NCBI GenBank assembly: GCA_002320665.1
Contig: DCKO01000014.1
Location: 1-12,579, forward strand
From: Micavibrio sp. UBA1672
GTDB lineage: Bacteria > Pseudomonadota > Alphaproteobacteria > Micavibrionales > Micavibrionaceae
Length of the DNA stretch: 12,579 nt
Direction of reading: 5' to 3'
Positions 5,843-12,579 of this stretch are shown here, in pieces. Every line of letters starts with the position of its first letter. Within the stretch, counting starts at the first letter, position 1. A program made the translations under genes and the position numbers. Under the pieces are notes generated by a model, which made no database searches, was not told the DNA's origin, and was given only the letters and a program-made list of their open reading frames with translations.

Positions 5843-8179
5843 ATGCTTTCCAGAAATCTAGAACAAACTTTGCACCGCGCTTTAGCAATCGCCAATGAGA
5901 AGCAGCATGAATTTGCAACGCTGGAGCATCTTTTACTGGCTTTGCTCAGTGATCAGGATGCCATGGCGGTTTTGCGTGCTTGCGGAATTGATCTGGAGGA
6001 ACTCGGCGCTGTCGTGATGCATTATATCGATCATGAGCTGGGCGATATTATCAATCCAAATATTGATGAATCAAAGCCCACCAATGCTTTCCAGCGCGTA
6101 CTCCAGCGCGCAGCCATACACGTACAGTCTTCGGGCCGTGAGGAAGTCACAGGTGCGAATGTGCTGGTTGCCTTGTTCTCCGAGCGGGAGAGTACAGCTG
6201 TATTCTATCTGCAGGAACGCGATATGACGCGTTTTGATGCGGTGAATTATATTTCTCACGGGATTGCGAAAGTGCCGGATAAGAAGGCCAGTGAGAAAGC
6301 GCCGACAGGCGTTGAAGAAGAACAGGAAATTCGCGTTGGCAAAGAGGCGCTGGATGCGTATTGCGTGAATCTGAATGACAAAGCCATGAAGGGCAAGATT
6401 GATCCGCTGATTGGCCGTGAAAAAGAGGTTGAGCGTACGATCCAGATCTTGTGCCGCCGCTCCAAGAACAATCCTTTATATGTTGGTGATCCGGGCGTAG
6501 GTAAAACAGCCATTGCCGAAGGTTTAGCCAAACGCATTGCCGAGCAGGATGTGCCTGAAGTCCTTCAAGCGGCTGTGATTTACTCCCTTGATATGGGGGC
6601 TTTGCTAGCGGGTACGCGTTATCGCGGGGATTTCGAAGAGCGCCTTAAGAATGTGCTACAGGAATTAGAGCAGATTGATGATGCGGTCTTGTTTATTGAC
6701 GAAATTCACACGATTATTGGCGCTGGCGCGACCAGTGGCGGGGCTATGGATGCCTCAAACCTCTTGAAACCTGCCCTATCGAGCGGCGATTTGAAATGTA
6801 TTGGCTCGACCACCTATAAGGAATACCGCAATCATTTTGAAAAAGACCGCGCCCTAGTGCGTCGTTTCCAGAAAATTGATGTGTATGAGCCGAGCATTGA
6901 AGATGCTGTGAAAATTCTGGAGGGTTTGCGCCCCTATTACGAAGAGCACCACAAGGTGAAATACACCAAGGCGGCCCTGAAAACAGCTGTAGAGCTTTCG
7001 GCGAAATATATCGGCGAGCGCAAATTGCCGGATAAGGCTATTGATATCATCGATGAGGTTGGCGCAGCGCAAATGCTGGTGACTGAGGAAAAACGTCGCA
7101 AGACTATTGGTCAGAAAGATATTGAAGATGTGATTGCTGCGATTGCGCGCATTCCTTCTGCGACGGTGAGTAAAAATGATCGTGAGGCGCTGCAAAATCT
7201 TGAGCGTGACCTCAAAACCCTTGTTTTTGATCAGGATAAAGCCATTGATGTGCTTTCGGATTCGATCAAAATGGCACGGGCTGGCCTGCGGGATGAGGAA
7301 AAGCCGATTGGATGTTACTTATTTAGCGGCCCGACCGGTGTTGGTAAAACCGAAGTCGCGCGCCAGCTTTCAAAATCTCTGGGCACGGAGCTTATCCGCT
7401 TTGATATGTCCGAATATATGGAGCGCCACAGCGTTTCGCGTCTGATCGGCACGCCGCCAGGCTATGTCGGGTTTGATCAGGGTGGTTTGCTGACCGATAA
7501 GGTCGACCAGCACCCGCATTGTGTGCTCTTGCTGGACGAGATTGAAAAGGCGCATCCCGATCTGTTTAATTTGCTCTTGCAGGTGATGGATTACGGGAAA
7601 CTGACGGATAATAACGGCAAAACCATTGATTTCCGCAATGTTATCCTGATCATGACCACGAATGCGGGCGCGTCCGATATGGCGAAGAAGCCGATTGGCT
7701 TTGGCCGCGAGGTTGGCGATATGGATTATGCAGATAATGAGGCGATCACCAAGACCTTCACGCCGGAATTCCGCAACAGGCTGGATGCGATTGTGCCTTT
7801 CCAGAATTTGAAACCCGCGACAGTCGAGCGCGTGGTTGATAAGTTCATCATACAATTAGAAGCGCAGCTTTCTGATAAGAATGTGGTGATTGACCTTAGC
7901 AAAACTGCCCGTCACGAGCTTGCCACACAAGGTTATGACGTAACAATGGGTGCGCGTCCGCTGGGGCGTATCATACAGGAAAAAATCAAGCGGCCTCTGG
8001 CGGAGGAAATCCTGTTTGGAGACTTGCAAAAAGGCGGTCTGGCGATTATCGATTTCGATGAGGATGAGGGCAAGTTTACCTTTACCTATAGGGACGAGAA
8101 AAAAGCACGTACAGACGCCAAAGCCAAGAAGGGAAAGGGTTCCAGCAAAGGTGATAAAAAGCCGAAAGAGTCGGTTTAG
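5843..8179 (+). CDS. clpA: ATP-dependent Clp protease ATP-binding subunit ClpA
   Basis: ClpA is the hexameric AAA+ unfoldase that feeds substrates, including N-degron proteins delivered by ClpS, to the ClpP peptidase in the cytoplasm. The 778 residues show the N-terminal Clp repeat domain (about 1-145). The first AAA+ module has Walker A GDPGVGKT (215-222) and Walker B FIDE (Asp286, Glu287). The second has GPTGVGKT (496-503) and LLDE (Asp565, Glu566). The ClpP-docking loop reads IGF (618-620), where E. coli has IGL, so ClpP interaction is expected. No ClpB-type middle coiled coil is present. The C-terminus carries a lysine-rich tail of about 28 residues beyond the conserved part. AGAGGG at 5831-5836 precedes the ATG by 6 bases. 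clpS, usually next to clpA in proteobacteria, is not in the 140 bases upstream or elsewhere in the window. The gene meets the SUFU-domain gene tail to tail with a 3-base gap. Confidence 0.97.
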   Translation: MLSRNLEQTLHRALAIANEKQHEFATLEHLLLALLSDQDAMAVLRACGIDLEELGAVVMHYIDHELGDIINPNIDESKPTNAFQRVLQRAAIHVQSSGREEVTGANVLVALFSERESTAVFYLQERDMTRFDAVNYISHGIAKVPDKKASEKAPTGVEEEQEIRVGKEALDAYCVNLNDKAMKGKIDPLIGREKEVERTIQILCRRSKNNPLYVGDPGVGKTAIAEGLAKRIAEQDVPEVLQAAVIYSLDMGALLAGTRYRGDFEERLKNVLQELEQIDDAVLFIDEIHTIIGAGATSGGAMDASNLLKPALSSGDLKCIGSTTYKEYRNHFEKDRALVRRFQKIDVYEPSIEDAVKILEGLRPYYEEHHKVKYTKAALKTAVELSAKYIGERKLPDKAIDIIDEVGAAQMLVTEEKRRKTIGQKDIEDVIAAIARIPSATVSKNDREALQNLERDLKTLVFDQDKAIDVLSDSIKMARAGLRDEEKPIGCYLFSGPTGVGKTEVARQLSKSLGTELIRFDMSEYMERHSVSRLIGTPPGYVGFDQGGLLTDKVDQHPHCVLLLDEIEKAHPDLFNLLLQVMDYGKLTDNNGKTIDFRNVILIMTTNAGASDMAKKPIGFGREVGDMDYADNEAITKTFTPEFRNRLDAIVPFQNLKPATVERVVDKFIIQLEAQLSDKNVVIDLSKTARHELATQGYDVTMGARPLGRIIQEKIKRPLAEEILFGDLQKGGLAIIDFDEDEGKFTFTYRDEKKARTDAKAKKGKGSSKGDKKPKESV
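8156..8174 (-). terminator. Possible weak terminator for the minus-strand gene cluster, inside the 3' end of clpA
   Basis: On the minus strand, CCGA and TCGG (8171-8174 and 8162-8165) form a four-pair stem around a five-base loop. A C and five Ts (complement of 8156-8161) follow. It lies just beyond the stop of the SUFU-domain gene, where a terminator is expected. The stem is short, so efficiency is doubtful. Confidence 0.3.
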
Positions 8180-8182
8180 AAT

Positions 8183-8842
8183 CTAGACTACTGGATCACG
8201 ATCCATATCTGAATATGGATAATATCCGCTCTCTTTTAATTTTGAGAGTAGTGCCGTGCCACTATTTTCCATGGCAAATTTCATTTCGCTGCGAAATATT
8301 TCTATGACCAGCATTAAACCAAAACCACCTACAGCGTCTCCATAGCTATCAAAAATCAAACATTTCCCGCCTATTTCTTCAAAACTTTCCGGAAATTCAC
8401 ATGTTTCGTTTGGATTTAGAGTTGCTTCAAAGCTGAATCTTGCAACCGTATTTAAAAGCGATCTTATATTTTTTTCTGCGCCCGAGTATTGTGTTTTCAC
8501 ATCAAAAGTATTGCCGACCTCTATGGCTTCTTTTGTAAACATCACCAGTTCATAATGATCGTACGTATTGTTTTTTGGACTATCTCCGTACTCGGTTCCA
8601 TATAAGGTAGATAATTCTTTGGTTACTATTCCTGTTCCTTCTATACCATTTGGGTAATAATGGAGATGCAATGCTCCTCCTGCGTAGAAAGAAATGAGAG
8701 AATGCATGATATTATCATGCGGTTTGCCTAAAATAGATTCTATGGCACGGAACTTAAAATCGTACCATTCCTTTTCCTTTTGGTCTTTTTCTTGATTAGT
8801 AAGCTTTCTTCTAAAAAGTTTTCCAAACAATTCTTTAACCAC
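8183..8842 (-). CDS. SUFU (suppressor of fused)-like domain protein, possible immunity protein
   Basis: This is a 219-residue cytoplasmic protein without a signal peptide or membrane segment. The first ~25 residues are highly charged. The C-terminal part fits bacterial SUFU-domain proteins: HYELVMFT (97-103 area), FGLMLVIEIFRSEM (174-187), LLSKLKESGYYPYSD (199-212), and a DRDPVV end. This is recognition from memory of the family pattern, not a search. Bacterial SUFU proteins are frequent immunity proteins of polymorphic toxin systems; no toxin gene is visible here. The start is GTG at 8842, 13 bases after the preceding gene's stop, with an AGGGTGGA stretch directly upstream, so it is probably translated from the same mRNA. 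Two sampled lines have about 37-38% GC, well below clpA and purD, which suggests transfer. It ends 3 bases from the clpA stop on the opposite strand. Confidence 0.6.
   Translation of the reverse strand: MVKELFGKLFRRKLTNQEKDQKEKEWYDFKFRAIESILGKPHDNIMHSLISFYAGGALHLHYYPNGIEGTGIVTKELSTLYGTEYGDSPKNNTYDHYELVMFTKEAIEVGNTFDVKTQYSGAEKNIRSLLNTVARFSFEATLNPNETCEFPESFEEIGGKCLIFDSYGDAVGGFGLMLVIEIFRSEMKFAMENSGTALLSKLKESGYYPYSDMDRDPVV
8192..8227. repeat. Three overlapping inverted repeats at the clpA/SUFU convergent junction
   Basis: TGGATC/GATCCA (8192-8197, 8200-8205), ATCCATAT/ATATGGAT (8201-8208, 8213-8220, perfect, four-base loop) and GGAT/ATCC (8217-8220, 8224-8227) share arms, so they are mutually exclusive folds. 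They lie in the last codons of the SUFU-domain gene. No T run follows on either strand, so this is not a standard intrinsic terminator. Confidence 0.5.
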
Positions 8843-8855
8843 TCCACCCTAAACT

Positions 8856-9455
8856 CTAAGCCATTTTAGGGCCAGTCGGGGAGGTACCTGCGGCGAGTTT
8901 CTGTAGGTCGGATTCCATATCCAGCCCTGTCTGGGCGGTATCTGTGCCGGAGCTGTCTTGCACAGCGCCTGCCTTGATCATTTCCTCTTCAACGACCGCC
9001 AAGGTGCGGTTTTCAATCTCTTTCATCGCCGTGACCGAGCGCTGATTTTCCTCCATCACTGCTCTTTGTATCATGGATACGCGTTGCATCGCCTGCGCCT
9101 TTGCGGCATCTTCCGCGCCTTTATTCGCCGAGCTATGAGCGATTACATGGTGGTTTTCGGCCTCGGTATCATGCTGTTTGGCGCGGTTGATGTTGGAATT
9201 ATAGGCCTCCTCGCTTGAGGCATTTTCGGCGCTCACGGTTTGCACAACAGACTGACCCTCATTTTTGATCTGCTGTTGTAAATGGTTTTCCGAGGTTTTA
9301 TGCGCATTCATGCTCAAATCCTCAAGGGTTTTGGCGCTGGCTGCGTTGGATGTGATTTCCTCATCCTGAATGACCTGCACGTAATAGGATTCTGTGACAG
9401 CCATTAAAACTTCTGTTGCTGGATTTTCTTCGAATTCTGGTTGTTTTGCGCCCAT
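8856..9455 (-). CDS. Polar helical protein, faint RebB (R-body) resemblance
   Basis: This 199-residue protein has no Cys, no Trp and a single Phe, and is rich in Ala, Glu, Gln, Ser and Asn. It is probably a long helix or coiled coil over residues ~15-165, with a disordered Gly/Thr/Pro tail. No signal peptide or membrane segment is seen. Residues 12-75 carry AVTES (19-23), a helical middle, then ENHLQQQ (57-62 area) and alternating small residues. That spacing recalls RebB proteins, which build contractile R-bodies in some alphaproteobacteria. The match is from memory and weak, so I would list it as hypothetical. The ATG at 9455 is preferred over a GTG at 9461: AGAGGTG sits 5-6 bases before the ATG and would overlap the GTG. 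It lies 24 bases after the preceding stop and 13 bases before the SUFU-domain gene, suggesting one transcript. Confidence 0.75.
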   Translation of the reverse strand: MGAKQPEFEENPATEVLMAVTESYYVQVIQDEEITSNAASAKTLEDLSMNAHKTSENHLQQQIKNEGQSVVQTVSAENASSEEAYNSNINRAKQHDTEAENHHVIAHSSANKGAEDAAKAQAMQRVSMIQRAVMEENQRSVTAMKEIENRTLAVVEEEMIKAGAVQDSSGTDTAQTGLDMESDLQKLAAGTSPTGPKMA

Positions 9456-9479
9456 GATCACACCTCTTTTACCCTTTGC

Positions 9480-9752
9480 CTAGCCTTGACATGTTAAACG
9501 TACATATTCGCTTGCAGTCAGCTTATTATCTTTAAAATATCCAAGTACACAATATAGTTGATTTCCGATCAATTTACAAACTTCCAGATCGACCGTGCAA
9601 TTAGGTTCCCATGTCTCGAAATCAGGCGCGAAAATAAACGTCACAACGCCTGTTTTCAGATTCAAGGTAATATGATCAATCGGGTTATCGAACTCACCGT
9701 GACAGGTGAAGACCAGATGCCCCTTTTTAGAAAGAAAAAGCTCTATATTCAT
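9480..9752 (-). CDS. Small hypothetical protein of 90 residues with five cysteines
   Basis: The ATG at 9752 lies 7 bases downstream of the purD stop on the same strand, so this gene probably rides on the purD transcript. The residue pattern alternates hydrophobic and polar amino acids (for example VVTFIFAPDF, 36-45), which suggests a small beta-rich fold. Cysteines are at 17, 52, 59, 68 and 88. No signal peptide or membrane segment is evident. The Shine-Dalgarno is poor (AGGC about 11 bases upstream), consistent with translational coupling to purD. I do not recognise the family. It is followed after 24 bases by the RebB-like gene. Confidence 0.7.
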   Translation of the reverse strand: MNIELFLSKKGHLVFTCHGEFDNPIDHITLNLKTGVVTFIFAPDFETWEPNCTVDLEVCKLIGNQLYCVLGYFKDNKLTASEYVRLTCQG

Positions 9753-9759
9753 ATAAAGC

Positions 9760-11055
9760 CTATGCCGCTTCTTCCTGTGCTTTCAGGGCGCGCCAAGCGA
9801 TATCGCGGCGGCAGAACCCTTCGGGCCAATTGATCAAATCCACAGCCTTATAAGCTTGTGCTTGGGCTTCAGCGATTGAGGATGCCATAGCGGTTACGCC
9901 AAGTACGCGCCCGCCATTACTCAAAACCTCACCATTTTCACCCTCTTTTGTGCCTGCGTGGAACACGTACACCCCATCAACTTCGTTCGCTTTTTCAATG
10001 CCTTGGATCAGTGTACCTTTCTCGTAATCACCGGGATAGCCATTCGCCGCCATCACCACGCACAGGGCTGGATTTTCATTCCAGCTCACATGGCCTTGCG
10101 CCTCTTCCAGCTTGCCTTGCGCCGCCATCATCAAAATATGGGCCAGATCACAATCCATACGCATCATCAAAGCCTGACATTCAGGATCGCCGAAACGTAC
10201 ATTATGCTCCAGCAAAACAGGCCGTCCGTTTTTCACCATGATTCCGGCGAAGAGTACACCTGTGAAGGCACAGCCTTCTGCCTTCATGCCGTCAATCGTT
10301 GGCTGGATCAGCTTATCAAGGATTTCCTGCTCCAATTCCTCGGTCATGATATGGGCCGGCGAGTACGCCCCCATCCCACCCGTATTCAGGCCTGTATCAC
10401 CATCGCCAACACGTTTATGGTCTTGTGCACTGGTCAGCGGAAGGATTGTTTTCCCATCCGCAAGGGCAAAATAGCTCACTTCTTCGCCCTCCAGAAATTC
10501 TTCAATCACGATTTCCATGCCTGCCTTGCCAAAAGCTTCACCGCTTAGCATTTCTGCGGCGGCAGCTTCAGCTTGTTGTGTGGTGTTACAGATAATCACA
10601 CCCTTACCAGCGGCCAGACCATCGGTTTTTACAACAATCGGCGCGCCTGTAACATGGATAAAGGCTTTGGCCTCTTCCAGATCGGTAAAGCGTCCATAGG
10701 CAGCAGTCGGGATATTATATTTCTTGGCGATATCCTTCATAAAGCCTTTCGAGCCTTCAAGCTGCGCGGCAGCGGCACTTGGCCCGAAAACAGGGATGCC
10801 TTCGGCTTTGAGCTTATCCGCCAGACCATCAACTAAGGGCGCTTCGGGGCCGACCACAACCAGATCAATGGCCTTGTTCTTGGCAAATTCCACAAGCTTA
10901 TCAATTTCACTGACGGAAATATCAATACATTCTGCCTGATCCTTAATCCCTGCATTACCGGGGGCGCAATAGAGATGCGTGCAGCTTTGAGATTGCTTTA
11001 AGCGCCAAGCCAGTGCATGTTCGCGTCCGCCTGATCCGACCAGTAGAATTTTCAT
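9760..11055 (-). CDS. purD: Phosphoribosylamine-glycine ligase (GAR synthetase)
   Basis: PurD joins glycine to phosphoribosylamine using ATP, the second step of de novo purine synthesis, in the cytoplasm. Its 431 residues match the usual single-domain length. The N-terminal signature KILLVGSGGREHALAW starts at residue 2. VVGPEAPLVDGL (67-78), VVKTDGLAAGKGVI (141-154), EEFLEGEEVS (185-194), and the QDHKRVGDGDTGLNTGGMGAY stretch (211-231) follow. The metal-binding EHNVRFGDPE (283-292) keeps Glu283, Asn285 and Asp290. Residue 284 is His, where most family members have Phe or Tyr. AGGAG lies 9 bases before the ATG. It starts 59 bases after the putA stop, with no clear terminator between, so read-through from putA is possible. 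I saw no convincing promoter in that gap. Confidence 0.98.
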   Translation of the reverse strand: MKILLVGSGGREHALAWRLKQSQSCTHLYCAPGNAGIKDQAECIDISVSEIDKLVEFAKNKAIDLVVVGPEAPLVDGLADKLKAEGIPVFGPSAAAAQLEGSKGFMKDIAKKYNIPTAAYGRFTDLEEAKAFIHVTGAPIVVKTDGLAAGKGVIICNTTQQAEAAAAEMLSGEAFGKAGMEIVIEEFLEGEEVSYFALADGKTILPLTSAQDHKRVGDGDTGLNTGGMGAYSPAHIMTEELEQEILDKLIQPTIDGMKAEGCAFTGVLFAGIMVKNGRPVLLEHNVRFGDPECQALMMRMDCDLAHILMMAAQGKLEEAQGHVSWNENPALCVVMAANGYPGDYEKGTLIQGIEKANEVDGVYVFHAGTKEGENGEVLSNGGRVLGVTAMASSIAEAQAQAYKAVDLINWPEGFCRRDIAWRALKAQEEAA

Positions 11056-11114
11056 GGTTTTTGCTCCTGATTTTTATCTGTACGCATTAGAATTACCCTT
11101 AAGGCGGCGCAAAA

Positions 11115-12579
11115 TCAATCCCCATCAAGCATAATAAGGCTTGTATTTCCGCCCATTGCCGTCGTGTTGATGGAGATATTCTTCTCCACACCAAAGGACT
11201 TGATATAATCCGGTCCACCAGCTTTTGGCCCTGTGCCCGAAAATCCCATGCCGCCAAAGGGCTGCACGCCGACAATTGCCCCGATCATAGAGCGGTTTAC
11301 ATAGAGGTTTCCGGCGCGTACGCCTCTTGAAACCTGTTCTTGCGTGGTTTGAATGCGGCTATGCACACCGCAGGTCAGGCCATAGAAACTGGCATTGATT
11401 TCCTCAATGACGCTGCCCAGATCTTCGGCGCTATAGCGGATAACATGAAGGACGGGGCCAAAGATTTCCTCTTTCAGGATTGAAAGTGACGGGATTTCAT
11501 AGGCTATGGGCGCAAAATACAGGGATTTATCCTGCACATCCTCATTGATTTTGGCTTCAGCAATAAACGTACAGTTTTCCCTCAAGAAATTTTCGTGCGC
11601 TTCCAGTATCGCCTTTGCTTTTTGGTCAATAATATGTCCAATATCAGCTTCCAGCTTCCATGGCTCGTCTATATTGAGCTCTGCCATAGCGCCTTTCAGT
11701 AATTCCAGCAGATTATCAGCGATATCTTCCTGTACGTACAGAACGCGAAGCGCCGAACAGCGCTGCCCTGCCGAACCAAAGGCGCTGATCAGCACATCAT
11801 CGACGACTTGCTCCAGCAGCGCCGAGGAATCCACGATCATGGCATTTTGCCCACCAGTCTCGGCGATCATCGGCACGATGGCTTCGTTATGCTCTGCCAG
11901 AGCTTTTTGGATGTGTTTTGCGGTTGCCGTCGATCCGGTGAAGGCAACTCCAGCCACCTTGGGGTGAGAAACTATCCGGCTGCCGATTTTACCGCCGACA
12001 TTGAGCAAATGAAGCACATCCTTTGGAATGCCGCTTTCATGCATCAGCTCGACTGTACGCCTTGCGATTTTGCGGGTCTGGGAGGCGGGTTTGGCGATCA
12101 CAGCGTTCCCCGCGACCAGCGCCGCCACGATCTGGCCTGTGAAGATGGCGAGCGGGAAGTTCCACGGGCTGATGCAGACGAACACGCCGCGCCCTTCATG
12201 GACTAAATGGTTGGTTTCCCCTGTATAACCGCGCATTTTCTGCCCCCCTGAGCTGTATGCCTCCTTGGCGAGCGCTGCATAATAGCGACAGAAATCCACT
12301 GCTTCACGGACTTCATCACGGCCATCGGCTAAGGTTTTTCCTGCTTCATAGGTCAAAATCCCCATAAGCTCATCGCGGTTTTGCTCCAGCAGGTCAGCGA
12401 AACGCTCAATGGCTTCGGCGCGCAGCTGTACGTCTGTGGCATTCCACGATTTAAAGCCCGCTGAGGCACTTTTAAAGGTTTCTTCTATCTCGAGACCGCC
12501 TTCCTCTATTTGAGGCACTGAGGAGCCGTTTATGAGCGATTCTGAGGATACTGAGAGGCTATAATCCTTGATAGAATCC
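11115..12579 (-). CDS. putA: PutA C-terminal part: L-glutamate gamma-semialdehyde dehydrogenase domain (partial)
   Basis: This is the aldehyde dehydrogenase half of the bifunctional proline-catabolism enzyme, oxidising L-glutamate semialdehyde to glutamate with NAD+. Recognisable stretches are EVREAVDFCRYYA, GRGVFVCISPWNFPLAIF, PMIAETGGQNAMIVDSSAL (general-base Glu), and SAGQRCSALRVL with the catalytic Cys codon at 11757-11759. VGVQPFGGMGFSGTGPKAGG and the terminal NTTAMGGNTSL follow. A GTG at 12518 could be taken as a start, but it has no Shine-Dalgarno. The frame stays open without a stop to the window edge at 12579. I therefore annotate the gene as entering from the right, with the proline dehydrogenase half outside. 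The short end, without a long extra C-terminal domain, fits alphaproteobacterial-type PutA. A separate P5C dehydrogenase (RocA-type) is less likely given the PutA-specific motifs. Confidence 0.9.
   Translation of the reverse strand, partial: DSIKDYSLSVSSESLINGSSVPQIEEGGLEIEETFKSASAGFKSWNATDVQLRAEAIERFADLLEQNRDELMGILTYEAGKTLADGRDEVREAVDFCRYYAALAKEAYSSGGQKMRGYTGETNHLVHEGRGVFVCISPWNFPLAIFTGQIVAALVAGNAVIAKPASQTRKIARRTVELMHESGIPKDVLHLLNVGGKIGSRIVSHPKVAGVAFTGSTATAKHIQKALAEHNEAIVPMIAETGGQNAMIVDSSALLEQVVDDVLISAFGSAGQRCSALRVLYVQEDIADNLLELLKGAMAELNIDEPWKLEADIGHIIDQKAKAILEAHENFLRENCTFIAEAKINEDVQDKSLYFAPIAYEIPSLSILKEEIFGPVLHVIRYSAEDLGSVIEEINASFYGLTCGVHSRIQTTQEQVSRGVRAGNLYVNRSMIGAIVGVQPFGGMGFSGTGPKAGGPDYIKSFGVEKNISINTTAMGGNTSLIMLDGD

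Noticed and set aside
7370..7855. 161-residue minus-strand frame inside clpA
   Set aside because: It lies entirely within the conserved second AAA+ module of clpA, so it is a shadow.
8201..8220. Perfect 8-pair hairpin as the clpA terminator
   Set aside because: No T run follows and it is coding sequence of the opposite gene; kept only as a repeat.
9459..9461. GTG at 9461 as start of the RebB-like gene
   Set aside because: It overlaps the AGAGGTG sequence that is well placed for the ATG at 9455.
9958..10548. 196-residue open frame antisense to purD
   Set aside because: It is a shadow of purD, with no ribosome binding site or recognisable domain.
12516..12518. GTG at 12518 as the start of a 467-residue aldehyde dehydrogenase
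   Set aside because: There is no Shine-Dalgarno and the frame stays open to the window edge. The motifs are those of the PutA C-terminal domain, so the gene is partial.
1..12579. CRISPR array, insertion sequence or rRNA
   Set aside because: I saw no regularly spaced repeats, transposase, terminal inverted repeats or rRNA segments.

Overview
The window looks like a piece of an alphaproteobacterial-type chromosome. This is an inference from the gene content: a PutA-type glutamate-semialdehyde dehydrogenase, a PurD, and a ClpA of enterobacterial-like length. The core genes sampled by eye are about 50-57% GC. Several genes between them sample nearer 35-40% GC and look like accessory cargo. The species cannot be named from this sequence.

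Left part, + strand: the tail of an unidentified Lys/Glu-rich protein (2-118) is followed after 6 bases by a stand-alone NAD(P)H-hydrate epimerase (125-868), a metabolite-repair enzyme. Then come an AT-rich hairpin with a T run, a recognisable promoter (907-934), and a 752-residue membrane protein fused to a spermidine-synthase-like methyltransferase-fold domain (957-3215). That gene is clearly AT-rich.

Middle: an elongator-type tRNA with anticodon CAT lies on the minus strand (3219-3294), only 3 bases beyond the preceding stop codon. It encodes its own CCA and has its own plausible promoter, but carries two A·C mismatches. A strong + strand promoter (3391-3419) follows. Its transcript must cross a strong intrinsic terminator (3452-3483) before reaching a 732-residue LamG - SGNH esterase - LamG protein (3504-5702). 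That protein has no signal peptide and resembles phage tail or cargo proteins. Next is clpA (5843-8179), the unfoldase of the ClpAP protease, without clpS beside it.

Right part, minus strand, read from right to left: the C-terminal aldehyde dehydrogenase part of putA (cut by the window edge), purD (purine synthesis), then three small tightly spaced genes. These are a 90-residue unknown, a 199-residue polar helical protein faintly like RebB (R-body) proteins, and a 219-residue SUFU-domain protein, a family often used as immunity proteins. The last gene meets clpA tail to tail with a 3-base gap.

The most unusual parts are the promoter-terminator-gene arrangement in front of the LamG/SGNH gene, the irregular tRNA beside it, and the three-gene tail behind purD. 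None of these is proven to be a new system. The housekeeping genes (nnrE, clpA, purD, putA) look intact as far as they are visible.
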